Part shown: positions 31,703 to 43,616 of the stretch, one piece after another | Layout: each line of letters begins with the position of its first letter | How positions within the stretch are numbered: position 1 is the first letter of the stretch | Source: Cryptomeria japonica | Taxonomy: Eukaryota; Streptophyta; Pinopsida; Cupressales; Cupressaceae | Length of the DNA: 64,000 nucleotides | NCBI RefSeq assembly: GCF_030272615.1 | Contig: NC_081405.1 | Location: 22,358,047 to 22,422,046, forward strand | Reading direction: 5' to 3' | Position numbers and translations under genes: made by a program | The notes under the pieces: model-generated | The model's database searches: none | Seen by the model: only the letters and a program-made list of their open reading frames with translations | What the model was told of the DNA's origin: nothing

Positions 31703-32182
31703 CTAGAATTTGCCTTTAATCTCACCTTGTTTTGAGGTCGAAGGTTTTAATGATTCAGGATCAATGTATGCAGAAGAAGGAACAGCTTCACGATTACTAG
31801 GAATGATCGTCTCAGTTTTCGGTCTCAAGTTATTGCAGTATATGAATGGATAACGATCACCATTAACTATTATCTCAGCTCCATTGTGAGGAAACTTAAT
31901 GCATTGGTGATATGTAGATGGGACTGTCCTCATTTCATGAATCCAAGGACATCCTAGTAATATATTGTATGTGAGATCTAGGTCTAGGACTTGACAAACC
32001 ACATCCTTCGTAACTAGCCCAACTCTGAGAGGTAAGGTGACTATGTCCTTGGATGAATGTTCTTCATCATCATATGCCTTGATGGTAATTTTGTTTATAT
32101 AATTCATAGCTTTATCAAAATATCCCAATTGTTTAATAGTGCTCAATGTGCAAATGTTTAGACCTGCTCCTCCATCTATCAA
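31703..32182 (-). pseudogene. pro: Aspartic protease of G2
   Basis: Active-site strand MIDGGAGLNICTLST with the DGG form, then NILLGCPWIHEMRTVPSTYH. The frame is the same as gag. The stop before it comes from an arginine codon in HKHRIKRV of G1, read in G2 as a stop after HKH. Confidence 0.85.
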
Positions 32183-32458
32183 GACTCGTTTTATTCAATG
32201 TTTATGTATGAAGGATTCAATGTGTAAAGGTGCATTATGTGGCTGACTTACGGAGGCATCATCAGCTTCTATGAATGTAAGGGAGTGTGGAATGGAAAGG
32301 TATCCCACCATGGCTTGAAACTGGTCCACTTTCAAATCAGTAGGAACAACAGTGTCTCTCAAGATTTTATCAAGAATGGCTTTATGTGTGGGGGATATGC
32401 GTAAGAGCTCAAGGATAGAGATGACCGCGGGTGTCTTCCCTGACTGTTCTACAAGGTA

Positions 32459-34756
32459 TTACTCAGGCTTGGTCGATGAGGAAGCGATATTTTTAGCTAG
32501 AGCACCTTGCAAAGTGAATTTATCTCGATGAGTTGTAATATTACATTCAAAGGTAGGTTTGGAAGAAGATCCAATGCCTTTTAGGACAATCTTGGGTCTT
32601 TGGGTAGAATTCTCAGGCATTTTGTCCTTGATGATAATGGTAGAGACATAATTGTCCATAGAGATGTGATTGATAGTTGAATCATAGTTATAAGATGCTC
32701 TGGTATAGTTGGTCTGCTCATCTGTGGCTTTAGCTTTTTCCTTGTCATGCTTTGGGAATGGTTCCTTAAACATCTCATGTTCTTGATTGGATGAGTGTCC
32801 CTCAATCTCAATGTCACCTCTATCAATAAGATCTTGTATGATGTTCTTCAATCGATGGCAATTTCCTATCTTATGACCCTTTCTCTTATGAAATTCGTAA
32901 TACTCGTCATCATTCCACCAATTTGGTTTGACCTTTGGTTCATATGGAGGAAAATCTGGAACTGTGATTACCTTGTTTGCCACTAGCTTCTTGAAAAATG
33001 ACTCAAGTGGTTCTCCCAATGGAGTGTACTTCCTTCGTGACTTTGAAGTTGTTTGAGTATTCACTTGATTGTTTGTAGAGCTTGACCTAGAAAAAATGAT
33101 TTTAGGTCGTACTATATTGACATCAACAACACCATCATTAACTGTGTTCTTGTTTTTGTTCCAAAATATTGGCTTATCTTTTCCTTTAAAGTCATCTTTA
33201 TTTTCCTTGAATATCTTAATGACTCCTTGTTCAATTAGGACCTTCTCTGTTGCTAAGCCTTTTTCAATGACATCCTTGAAGGTGGACAAACATGCTTTTC
33301 TTAGGTCATAACCAAAGTCTTTGTTAACATTTTGGGTGAACATTTCTACCATTTTTTTTTGTGGAATTTCACAAGAGCATCTATTGGCTAGATTCCTCCA
33401 TCTTTGTAAAAATGATGAAAAAGATTCTCCATCCTTTTATTTGGTGTTGCACAAAGTAGTGATTGATATGTCTGTCTCTATGTTGTATGAGAAATGTTGA
33501 ATAAATGCCTCTGCCAAGTCACCCCATGACTTAATACCAGGTGGAAGTTGGGAGAACCATTCCATAGCTTGATCACCTAAGCTTTGTGGGAATAATCTCA
33601 TCAAATATGTCTCTTTTACTGCTACCTCAAAGCAAGTTGTGAAAAAATATCTTATATGTGCCTTAGGATCCCCTTTTCCTCTGTACTTATCAAACTTAGG
33701 TGTCACAAAGTGTGTAGGAAATGGAGGCATTGGAATGCTTTTGTCAAATGGATAGGGACATATGTCTCTCATTGTGTAAGTTGGCTTCAGTGTATTTATG
33801 TCCTCCATTTTCTTTTGTAAATCCTTGATTTGTTGTTCCAAATTTCTCTTAGGTGGAGACTGACTTCTTGGACCATACCCCATGCCTGAATCACCAAGTG
33901 GAGGAGGAGCATGTTGCATATATGGATGATATTGATCATACACATGTTCATATGGAGGGGGTCTATAATGATGTTGTGAATATGTATAAGGGCCAGTTGG
34001 TATAGAGTCATGTTGAGGAATGGAATATCTACTTTGTCCATGTATACCATACTCTATAGGCATGTCATGAGCTTGTTCTAGTGTGTTGCCCCCAAATTTG
34101 ACACAGGGTTTCCTTGTGTCCAAATTTTGAGAGTTCCTTTGAATATCCAATTGCTTTGGTGGTTGATCCTTAGCATTGGTATGTGATTGAGCATATTTTT
34201 TTGCATAAGACTTCCATAATGGTCTGCGAAGGTGAGTATCGTATGCTTGACCATGTGTGTATGGGACCTCTGGTTTTTGAAACAAAGACAATGGTGATTC
34301 AGGGACCATATGTGGTCCTTTATTGCCTCCACTATTAGGCCTCCTTTGATCCATATTGGAGTGAGTTTGTTGTAAAGGTCGATTTTCCATTATTTGAGAC
34401 ATGTCAAAATCATGAGGTATCTTGGCTCCACTTTGTGCCATCATTTGTAAGAAATATTATCTATCCCTCCTCATTATTTCCTCAACCAATCAATTGAAAC
34501 GAGGATCCATAATGGAGTCTTCCACTTCTGTTGAATGTACAGAAAAGTTGTCCATATTGTCATTGTGTGTATCATTGTTGTTTGTAGTGTCCATGTGCTC
34601 AACATTTGAAATGTTTCTATAAGCATCCATGTCAGGTAATGTGTTATGATCAGAATTGAAAAAGATATCATTGTCATATTTATAGGAACTCATGTTTGCG
34701 GACTCTTGAGCCTCTTTAGTTTCTCTCCTAGATTTTTGGGAACGGGTTTCAACCAT
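32459..34756 (-). pseudogene. gag: gag of G2
   Basis: The natural start is probably MVETRSQKSRRETKEA at 34756, since it is the first ATG in the polyprotein frame and has the basic look of gag N-termini. The frame runs 34756-34490, stop, 34444-33437, stop (TAA for a CAA in G1), 33352-32459. It contains the gag core (MEWFSQLPPGIKSWGDLAEA) and the CHHC-type knuckle, whose first cysteine is changed to tyrosine here (EYYEFHKRKGHKIGNC). The next polyprotein part follows in the same frame. Confidence 0.9.
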
Positions 34757-37003
34757 GAACTAGGTATTGACCAAGATGTGTGAGACTAGATGAAAATGGA
34801 AAGAGTATGGAAGACGAAGAGTTGGAGGGAATGTAAATGAATCTGATGTTTACTTGCAATGTCCAAAGTGTAAGACCAAGTATGTATGTAGTAGAGTAGG
34901 GGTGACTTCCAAAGAGAGGATAGTTTCTCTTGATGAGGTAAGTTGACCTTGACTCTAAGTAAGACCAAATGAGACCCAAAGGTGATAGACCTTGATGAGG
35001 GACCACTTAGCAAAATGTTGTTGTATGTAGTATGTTGACAAAGTATGACGAGGACAAGCAAGTGACCTTTTGACTCAAGTTTAGACAAATGTGAATGTAA
35101 TGTAAGGTGTAAAGCAATGATGGACTTTGTGAGACCCAAAGATAGGTTGAATGCTAGATGAAAAGCTAGAGAAATAATCTAAGAAGCCCAAGAATTCTGA
35201 AACTAACTGTTCTTGTTTGCTAAATTATGAAAGTTTTCAATCCTTAACACAGACGTGCCTGTATACTTAACAAACGCACTTAAAGGACACAAATGCTATT
35301 TTGTCAGACACAAACGTACTTAAATGACATAGACGTGGTTTTGTCAGACACAGACATTTTTCTGAGATGCTGCACTGTTGCTCAAAAGACACAGACGTGT
35401 TTTTTCCCTTCATAGTCGTGTTTAGATGACACAGACGCAGTTCTGTCAGACACAAACATGTTTCTACAAACTTTGTGCAATTTTTCCAATCTATGAAGTT
35501 GTTTTGTTGTGACCAAATCTGAATGTTTGACTATTTTTCGTGACAAGAGAACACAGTGTTGATGAGGACTCAATGTTTGCAAGTGTTTAGACTCAAAATG
35601 ATGCCAAAAAAAGTGTGTTGTTTGATGTAAAATTATTTTGCATACACTTGAAGACACAAAAGACACAATGTTTTGATGTTTGGTCTTGAATGTTTGATTG
35701 TTCAAAATAATTCAAGCATAATTCTTATGGCTGGCCAAGACAATAGTTGTTGATCCCACATGGAGTTTCCTTCAAGGCTATGCTTATTCAAAGCAGATAC
35801 TTAGATGCTTGACCCCACTGGCTCCACCCTCGGCACTCACTTCTCGTGGCAGCCAAGCATCAGTCCCCACAAAAACTCCTTGTGGCGAACTTTGTATCTC
35901 TACTAAGAACCGTATGTGTGTGGGTCGCTACCAGAGGTCCGAGCTCCTGCCCCAACAACTAGAAGGAATTGGGCTTCTAAAACAAAAAAGTGCTAGTAAG
36001 GGCATCTGCTCGTGTAGCCATACATGTGGCACTTTCAACTCTATAAATACAGAAGGCTCCTAGCCGGTAGGGGTTACACCCTATGAATGATCAAATAAAT
36101 TTGATCAAACGGGTTTATGGGGAGACATAGTGTCGATATGAACTAATCAGCACACATTATCCATAATTTTCACCATGGATATAGTTATTTATAGTGGTTT
36201 GGAAGAAGATGGCTTTTCTTTTGCTACCACTTGGGTCATTCTCTACTCACTACTAGTCCTAATGATGACACGAGGAGACAGACCCTCTAAAGATTAAACA
36301 AAAAGAGCCTATTGCTCAAGACACAAAAGACAATGGTTCAATTTTAGTGCACCAATTGAAGTGTTTGATAATCTATGAAAATAAGGCACACAATAAAGAT
36401 AAAAAATCCTTGCCAAGGTCCTACAACAAAGATCTATTAGTAGTTTGGATTGTTTCAAATAATCACCCCTTCCCGCAAGCACACAAGTTAGGTATATTTT
36501 AGATCCAAAAGATTTTGTGAAATAGGGGCCTTCAACAAAATGATTTTTGCTTTCCAAGACAAGCTGTACCAATTTCGTTAGCTAGATCTGAAGATGTTAG
36601 CTCAATATAAACCAAATCTGAAATCTGAATGACGCAAAACTGAATCAAAGAAAAAAAAATGCGGTCATCAGAAACACAAATGTTGTAAAATTTTGCAAAC
36701 GCACCTAAAGCCAACACAGATGCAGTTCCAGAACACAGACGCGACTCCTGGATGTAGATGTGCCTGAAAACTCCACAGACGCGACTAGGGAACACAGACG
36801 TGACTTTTAGAATCTGCAAAAAATTAAAACACTGGCGAGGACGCAAATGCGATTCCAAATGTCGCAGACATGATAGAAAATCAAAAACGCGATCCAAAAT
36901 TATGCAAACACAAAAATATCAAAATGTTGTCGGAAATGTTAGATCTGCAACTTCAAAATACAAAATCTGCAACAAAAGATGTTAAATGCAAAAAGGGACA
37001 AGT
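34757..37003. other. Long 5' leader of G2
   Basis: About 2.2 kb between primer site and gag with no convincing ORF. Two blocks of CACAGACGCG-like repeats lie at 35240-35470 and 36680-36900, the same unit found near the 3' end in G1. Long leaders are common in Tat elements and may hold packaging signals. Confidence 0.7.
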
Positions 37004-37021
37004 GTCCTATCGGGCATGCCA
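37004..37021 (-). other. Candidate primer-binding site of G2
   Basis: On the minus strand, TGGCATGCCCGATAGGAC begins three bases after the 5' LTR end. It starts with the TGG expected of a tRNA 3' complement. I could not assign the tRNA. Confidence 0.5.
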
Positions 37022-37024
37022 AAA

Positions 37025-37815
37025 TGTATATGGTGAAAATGGATGACAACAATGTTGAAAGACTAAATGAATTCAACCATAAAACCCTAGCCTAAGAACA
37101 ACAAAGATCCACCATAACATATGAAGATTACCTAAGACAATGCAAATCAAATGAAATAACAAAGATTATACCATCACATGTCCAATAGGGTTTGGATCTC
37201 CATTCTTCCTATCTCCATTGATCTTGCTTGATATATTTTCTCTTAGATTTTATGTGTGCACAAGAGCTCAACAAAGAATGGAAATGTGGTTGCAAGTAGG
37301 ATCGCATATGAAAGTGCAAAAGGCATAGTGTAGTCGAGTACGTAATTGAGTTAGTTAGTTAGTTAGGGTTTGATAATGAGGGAAGCATATCCTTATATAG
37401 AAGACACTATAAGAAATGGAGGGACAAGATTGAGAGGTGTAAAAGATAAATGGTCGGCTATGATTAGAGTAAAAGAAATAATAAAATAATGAGAGGGTAG
37501 GTAGTGTATGAATTAAGAGATGAATAACATGTGTCATGGGTAGAAAAGGTTAATGAATTAATTAAATAAATAAAGATTTATTTAATTAATAGAAGAAGTG
37601 GGATCAATTAAATAAATAAGATATTTATTTAATTTAGGAAAAGGATAATTTAAATAAATAAAGGTTTTTATTTAAATGAGAAATAAGGCTAGAAGAGGAT
37701 AAATGAATTAATTAAATAAATAAAGATTTATTTAATTAATAGAATAATTAGGCTAAAGTAATTAAATAAATAAAAATATTTATTTAATTAGACATGACAA
37801 TTTTAGGTGTCTACA
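37025..37815 (-). repeat. 5' LTR of G2 (791 bp)
   Basis: Minus-strand TGTAGACACC at 37815 to CCATATACA at 37025. It is very similar to the 3' LTR. It has the five-palindrome array (37553-37794) and a TATA box near 37393. An 8-base deletion near 37468 relative to the other LTR explains much of the length difference. Confidence 0.94.
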
Positions 37816-38435
37816 CCTAGGATACACAACCAAATCAATAGACTACTCCAGTAGAGGAGCAACACCAACTCATCAATCTAGATAAAAGAAGAAGGCTCTG
37901 AATTCCACTAGATCAATGCAACTTAATGCATCTAATTCTCATCAAGAGGGGTGGATACCCCTAACTTGTCTCTCAAATAGACAAATATATCTATAGGAAA
38001 AGGCTTAGTGAAAATGTCCACAATTTGTTCCTTTGTAGATACATATTCCAGCTTCACCTTCTATTCACTGACTTTCTCTCTAAAGTAATTATATTTGATT
38101 GATATATTCTTAGTCTTTGGATGTTACACCGAATTATTTAACATGTTTATAGTACTAGAATTATCATAGTATATAATAGTACACTCATCACAAATAACTC
38201 TGATATCTTTCAACATTTGCTTCATCCAAACTATTTGAGTGCAATTACTAGCAACAACAATGTACTCAACTTCAGCACTAGATAAAGATATTGAATCTTG
38301 TTTCTTGCAAGCCCATGAAACCAACTTCTTACCTAAAAAGAATGTTCCACCAGTAGTACTCTTCTAGTCATCAACATCATGAAACCAATCCGCATTAGTG
38401 TAAGCACACAACATGAAATCATCATTCTTTGGATA
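37816..38435 (-). pseudogene. pol: RNase H end and 3' part of Y pol
   Basis: Minus-strand MVSWACKKQDSISLSSAEVEY (38324) is the copia RNase H core. SIKYNYFRE and LEYVSTKEQIVDIFTKPFP appear in the next segment beyond a stop. The remaining bases to 37816 are 3' non-coding sequence up to the G2 insertion. Confidence 0.85.
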
Positions 38436-39311
38436 TCATAAACCATAATCCTCAATTCCCTTTAGATATTTGAATATTATTTTAATAGCAGTAACATGAC
38501 TCTCCTTCGGATCAACTTGATATCTAGCAGCCATACACACAACATGCATAATGTCAGGTCTAGTCTGAGTAAGATATAACAGTCCACCAACCATAGATCT
38601 ATACAAACTCTGATTAGCTTTCGATGATTCATCATTTTTAGACAATTTACAACCAACCACCATAGGAGTTCCAACCGGTTTGGAATCATCTAGTCGAAAA
38701 TTATTCAACAATTCCTTCACATACTTAGTTTGAGATATAATGATACATTTTCCTATCTCTGCAATCTACAAACCTAAGAAAAATTTCATCTCACCAATCA
38801 TAGACATCTCAAATTCTTTTTGCATATCACCGACAAACTTCATACTCATATCATCATCATCACCAAAGATAATGTCATAAAAAAAGGCTTCAAAAATTAA
38901 AATGTTATCATTTTCAATCTTAAAGTACAGATTACTATTAGCAACACCTTTGATAAATCCCAATTTTAGCAAGTATTTGTCTAACCTAGCATACCAGGCT
39001 CTAGGAGCTTGTTTCAATCTATAAAGAGCTTTATTCAACTTACATACCATGTCTCCATCATCTGATAATGAAAATCCATCAATTTGTTCAATGCAAACTT
39101 CTGCTTCTAGATCACCATTCAAAAATGCAGATTTGACATCCATCTGATATACCTTGAAATATTTACAAGCAGCATAAGCAAGCAACAATCTAACAACTTC
39201 AACTCTGGCAACTAGAGCAAAAAAATTTTCATAATCAATCCCTTCTTGATGTGAATATTCTTTGCAGACCAGTCTGACTTTATTTTTTACTACTTCACCA
39301 ACTTCATTCAA
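38436..39311 (-). pseudogene. pol: Reverse transcriptase of Y
   Basis: Copia RT blocks: [50 protein letters not shown] and, in the next segment, SKPVGTPM-like, YRSMVGGLLYLTQTRPDIMH. The active-site motif that should read FVDDIIFG is FFYDIIFG here, with the first catalytic aspartate changed to tyrosine. A stop at 38766 splits the domain. Confidence 0.88.
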
Positions 39312-40522
39312 TTTGTTCCTAAGAATCCATTTAGTACCAATAACATTTTTATCCTTAGGTCAAGGCACAAGTTCCCAAGTGTTGTTCTTTTCAATCTGAT
39401 CTAACTCTTCTTCCATGGATCTTATCGAGTTATCATCTTTAGGTTCAAATTTAGAAATTAAACATACTTTTTCTGTAGCTAACTTTCTTCTAGTCATCAC
39501 ACCTTTATTCTTGTCACCAATAATTTAATTATTAGATTGATTTAGTCTGACATACCCTGAAGTCTTTTGGTTGTTCTGATCCTTAGGTTCCTGTACATCA
39601 TCACCATCAACAACAACATCTGGATTTACAGTCTCTACCAGATCATTCTACTTAGGCTCTTTAGGCTGAATAGGAGCTAAAACAACATGTTGACCTTCTT
39701 CATAAGCTATGATCTCCTTCCCAACGTTTTTCATCGACCTTCAAATTTTCACTCTCAACTATCTTTCTTAGTCTCTTATTATATCACCGATAGGCTTTTC
39801 TATTTGTAGAATATCCCAAAAAGATACCTAAATCACTTCTAGCATCAAACTTTCTAATATCCTCATCTCTCTTGATATAGCATTTGCTACCAAAAACTTT
39901 AAAATATTTCATAGTAGGAACATGACCAAACCAAAGTTCATAAGGGGCCTTACTAGTATCACCTTTGATATGAACTCTATTGAATTTACAGACTGCAGTA
40001 CTAATATCTTCTCTCTAGTAGACCTTCAGAACTTCCTTCAATCAACATGGTTCTTGCAACATCCAAAACAATATGGTTCTTCCTTTCAACAATCCCAAAC
40101 TACTATCGGGTCCTAGGAGCATATAGTTGTCTTTTGATTCCATGCATCTCACATAAAGAATTGAACTCACTGGAACAAAATTATCCACCTCTATTATATC
40201 TAAGACACTTCAGCTTCCATCAAGACTTAGCTTCAACTTTAGCTTTGAATATCTTGAATTTATCAAATGCTTCTGATTTTTCCTTCAAAAAGATAACACA
40301 CATCATTCTAGAATAATCATCAATTAGCAAGATAACGTATATATCACCCTACACACTTCTAACATTTGTAGGTCCACACAAGTTAGTATGCACAAGATCT
40401 AATAATCCATCAGATGCATATTATTTTCTCTTGAAAGAAATCCTTGTTTTCTTACCCAACTCACATTCCTTACATACTAGATTAACAGGTTTAACAATCT
40501 TAGGCAGATCCCTAACTGCTTG
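39312..40522 (-). pseudogene. int: Integrase and linker of Y (many stops)
   Basis: On the minus strand from 40520, CKECELGKK (zinc-binding cysteines), DLVHTNLCGPT (first catalytic aspartate read as asparagine), IDDYSRMMCVIFLKEKSEAF, and RNRGG/FNSLCEMHGIKRQL can be followed across several stops. The right end is the C3 insertion site; the upstream half is found at 48294. Confidence 0.8.
40518..40522. repeat. Target-site duplication of C3, left (GCTTG)
   Basis: Pairs with ACTTG at 48294-48298, one base different. Confidence 0.6.
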
Positions 40523-42073
40523 TGTTGGCATTATAATAGACAAGTGAGATCATTGGCATTCCAATTACAATGAGAGATTGTTGGCATTTCAATAAATATA
40601 TTGAGAAGGTTGTTGATGTATATGGATATAACTGATTAAGGATGTTCACTGCCTTAATATTATTATTTTGTCATTGATGTCAAGAAATTGATTTTCTGAC
40701 TTAGTATGATGTTGCCATATCTTAACAAGTATGATTTGATAAGTATAAAGATGTCGGTAAAAGACACAGCAAGAATATGATGAATAAGGGGAGAAATAAG
40801 TTAATCAATGGGCAACTATTACCAAGTTAGACAATGATGAGATCATGATGTTTAGATTGTTTTGATATCCTACAAATGCTATTGTTTGAAAGGTTAATAC
40901 TATACTATGTTACCAAGCAAAGAACCTAGTCGGTAAACCCTAAGGAACCTAGTCAGTAAACCCTAAGGTTATTGCTATCGGTTAATGAAGGCAAAATTTC
41001 TATCGAGTGAAGCTTAGTATTCACCGAGTTACAACCGAGTAGTAACAGAATGCATTAAATTTTTACATGTGATATTTAATGAAGGATGTTGATGAGCTGG
41101 AGTTGATTAAATGATTGGTAATCCGCACATGAAGTTTGTTAAAGAATCTATGGTAAAGAAAGATTGGCAAGAAGATCTACAACTCAGATTGAACCGCAAT
41201 ACTCTAGCACAAGTTCCAAGGTGAAAATGCAAGTTCCAAGGCAGGGTAAAACATTTTCAGATCGAAGGATACATTGAACCTGGACAAGATTGAAGATCTA
41301 ATGGCTATGATCGATCATGGGAAATGTGATCAAGGAGATTAAGCAGTTGGAAGATTGTTTATAAATAGGAAACTGTTGATAAACAATGTATGTGGGCAAG
41401 TGTATGCACAGGGATGCTACATAGTGATTACCAAGCATAGAAGCTTGAAGACCTATTTTGATAATAGAGTATAGAGCCTAGTAGAAGGACAATATTAGTC
41501 CTATGAATAGATTGTATTGAGCAAATAAGAATCTTCTTTAGCATTTTTAGATGTGAAGTTGTAGACATATTTTATTACTGTTATTTTGTGAAGTAGCAGA
41601 AAATCTCTTAACTGAGTGGACTTAACAGTCTTATATGTAAATCCTCTAGCAAGGTGACATTCTTATGGAGCATTTGAAATCCTTTGACAAGGTCACTTCT
41701 AACAAGGTGAAGATCCTAACAGACCTGAGGGAAATCCCTTAACTGGGTCACATCTAGCAATGTGTTTGTAATCTTTAACGGGATTTGCTTTTAACCGAGC
41801 ATACTGTAGAACAGTATATTTCTTAGTGGGTCTGAAATCCCACAATGGTTTTTCCCTATTTGGGTTTCCATGTTAAATTTGGTGTTATGAGGTTTATATT
41901 GTTCATATGCTTTTGAGTTTGCATGCTTGACATTTTTTGATATATGACTGATATATATGTTACCGAGGTTGAATCTGTTGTTTTTATGGATGATTAAGTT
42001 TGTATGATTCACCCCCCCCCTCTCATCTTGTTGGCTATTGGATCTATACTTATATTAAGTACCAAAACTATCA
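40523..42073 (+). repeat. 5' LTR of C3 (1551 bp)
   Basis: TGTTGGCATTATAATAGACA start, AAAACTATCA end. Contains TGATTCACCCCCCCCCTCTC near the end (about 42007). Confidence 0.94.
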
Positions 42074-42075
42074 AT

Positions 42076-42087
42076 TGGTATTAGAGC
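42076..42087 (+). other. Primer-binding site of C3
   Basis: TGGTATTAGAGC, two bases after the LTR. One mismatch to the initiator-Met tRNA complement TGGTATCAGAGC (C to T). Confidence 0.88.
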
Positions 42088-42137
42088 TTTGGACTCCGGA
42101 AGAAAAGTTTAAAGGCACTTGAGTTAAAGATCCAAAG

Positions 42138-43616
42138 ATGTATAAGAGGGATGCACCAAAGCTGAACAAGTCAAGTTTCTCTACATGGCAGAAAAGGATG
42201 AAGTTACGTTTATCAGGAGTTGGAGAATATGTTGTATACTATCTGGAGAATGATTTTGTTGCATCGAGCACCTATCCATTGACAATGGAAGAGATAAAGG
42301 CAAAACAAGAACATATTCAAGCATTGATTGAAATAACATCTGCATTGACCAATTCAGAGTTTAATGATCTAGAAGGTTGCAATGATGCAAAGGCAATGTG
42401 GGATAAGCTCATATTAGTATATGGAGGAGATGAACATGTTCAAAGAGAAAAAGTGGATAGTTTAAGAGGACAACTTGAATCTATGAGGATGAATGAAGGT
42501 GAGAACATAACCCAGTACAATACAAGACTAAAGGAGATTGTAAATCAAATCAAAGGAGCAAGAGGAACTATTGAAGAAAAGGATGTAACAAGTAAGTTAC
42601 TGAGAACCCTTCTACTAGCCTATGCAATCCGAGTCTCTGCAATCAATGAATTAAGGTCTGTACCTAATATGCCAGTTTCTTTAGATGCTACTATTGGTAA
42701 GCTACATGCATTTGAGTTAAGTAACTTTGATAATAGTGGGTCATTGGTAAATAAAGTTGAATCTGCATTTAGTTCTTTTCATCTTGATGAATCTAATGAT
42801 TACAATGAAAGAAAGTATAAGTACTCTGAAGGAGATCACAGTGGAGCAAGTGAAAGATTTCAAAAGAACATGGAAGCAATACACAAACTATATGAAGAAA
42901 TCAGAAAGCAAGAAGAGTTTGAAGCACTATTAGCCAAGAGGTTACCGAGAGGAAAAGGTAAGTATAAAGGAAAGCTACCTTTGAAATGTTTTAACTGTGA
43001 TAGAATTGGACATATGGCTTCTAACTGTCCTAACAAAGAATCTAGTGAAAAGAGAGATTACCGAGATGATAGACAAAAAGATAATCATTACAGAGGACAC
43101 CGAGACTTTAGGAGAAGAGATAAAAAGACATGCCTAATAGCTGATGAGGAATCTAACGATAATGAATCAAATGAGACTGATACAGAGGAAGATGTTTATG
43201 TGGCTATTAAAGATGGATCGGATGAAGAAAGGTATAAAGAAAATGCCCTACTATCTCATATAAGTAAAAATGATTCTTGGATTATAGATAGTGGTTGCTC
43301 ATATCACATGATAGGTGATAAACACAAGTTTATTAAATTAGAAGATTATGATGGAGGCTATGTGAGATTTGGTAATGATGCACCATGTCCGGTAAGAGGT
43401 AAAGGATCCATAACACTTCTTGACAATGCTAAATGTAATGATGTTTATTGGGTTGAAGGTTTGAAATACAATTTGTTGAGTGTAGCACAACTAAAAAACA
43501 TAGGCTACCGAATAGAGTTTGAAAAAGGAATTGTCAAAGTTCATGACAAGCATGGAAAGTTAGCTGCTACCGGGACACAAACAAGAGGTAATACATTTCA
43601 TCTTGACTCAACTTAG
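42138..43616 (+). CDS. gag: Gag and protease of C3
   Basis: 492 codons from MYKRDAPKLNKSSFSTWQKR. The N-terminal copia gag core has WDKLILVYGGDEHV and LRGQLESMRMNEGENITQYN. A CCHC zinc knuckle follows at C284, C287, H292, C297 (CFNCDRIGHMASNC). The aspartic protease has its active site at D384 (WIIDSGCSYHM). The last part is the start of the pre-integrase domain. The end at TAG 43614-43616 is a lesion, since the frame continues with WLWHKRFYHVNFDNL and on to the integrase without a shift; it was probably CAG. Start chosen as the first ATG after the primer site in the polyprotein frame. Confidence 0.93.
   Translation: MYKRDAPKLNKSSFSTWQKRMKLRLSGVGEYVVYYLENDFVASSTYPLTMEEIKAKQEHIQALIEITSALTNSEFNDLEGCNDAKAMWDKLILVYGGDEHVQREKVDSLRGQLESMRMNEGENITQYNTRLKEIVNQIKGARGTIEEKDVTSKLLRTLLLAYAIRVSAINELRSVPNMPVSLDATIGKLHAFELSNFDNSGSLVNKVESAFSSFHLDESNDYNERKYKYSEGDHSGASERFQKNMEAIHKLYEEIRKQEEFEALLAKRLPRGKGKYKGKLPLKCFNCDRIGHMASNCPNKESSEKRDYRDDRQKDNHYRGHRDFRRRDKKTCLIADEESNDNESNETDTEEDVYVAIKDGSDEERYKENALLSHISKNDSWIIDSGCSYHMIGDKHKFIKLEDYDGGYVRFGNDAPCPVRGKGSITLLDNAKCNDVYWVEGLKYNLLSVAQLKNIGYRIEFEKGIVKVHDKHGKLAATGTQTRGNTFHLDST

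Larger units (their letters stand above)
20223..37815 (-). mobile_element. G2: complete Ty3/gypsy Tat-type element with antisense PMD ORF, inside Y
   Basis: A 17.6-kb element with both LTRs (791 and 798 bp), a candidate primer site, gag-pol on the minus strand (34756 to 25739), a PMD ORF on the plus strand (22092-23093), and a polypurine tract. It is the full-length sister of G1. A copia solo LTR (27062-28557) sits within pol. Without it the element is about 16.1 kb. Gag to integrase lie in one frame of about 2,500 codons, broken by stops and one indel. Confidence 0.95.

Noticed and set aside
35809-36063. 84-codon ORF in the G2 leader as a gene
   Set aside because: It lies antisense to the element in a leader region with no domain, and the G1 counterpart is not in view.
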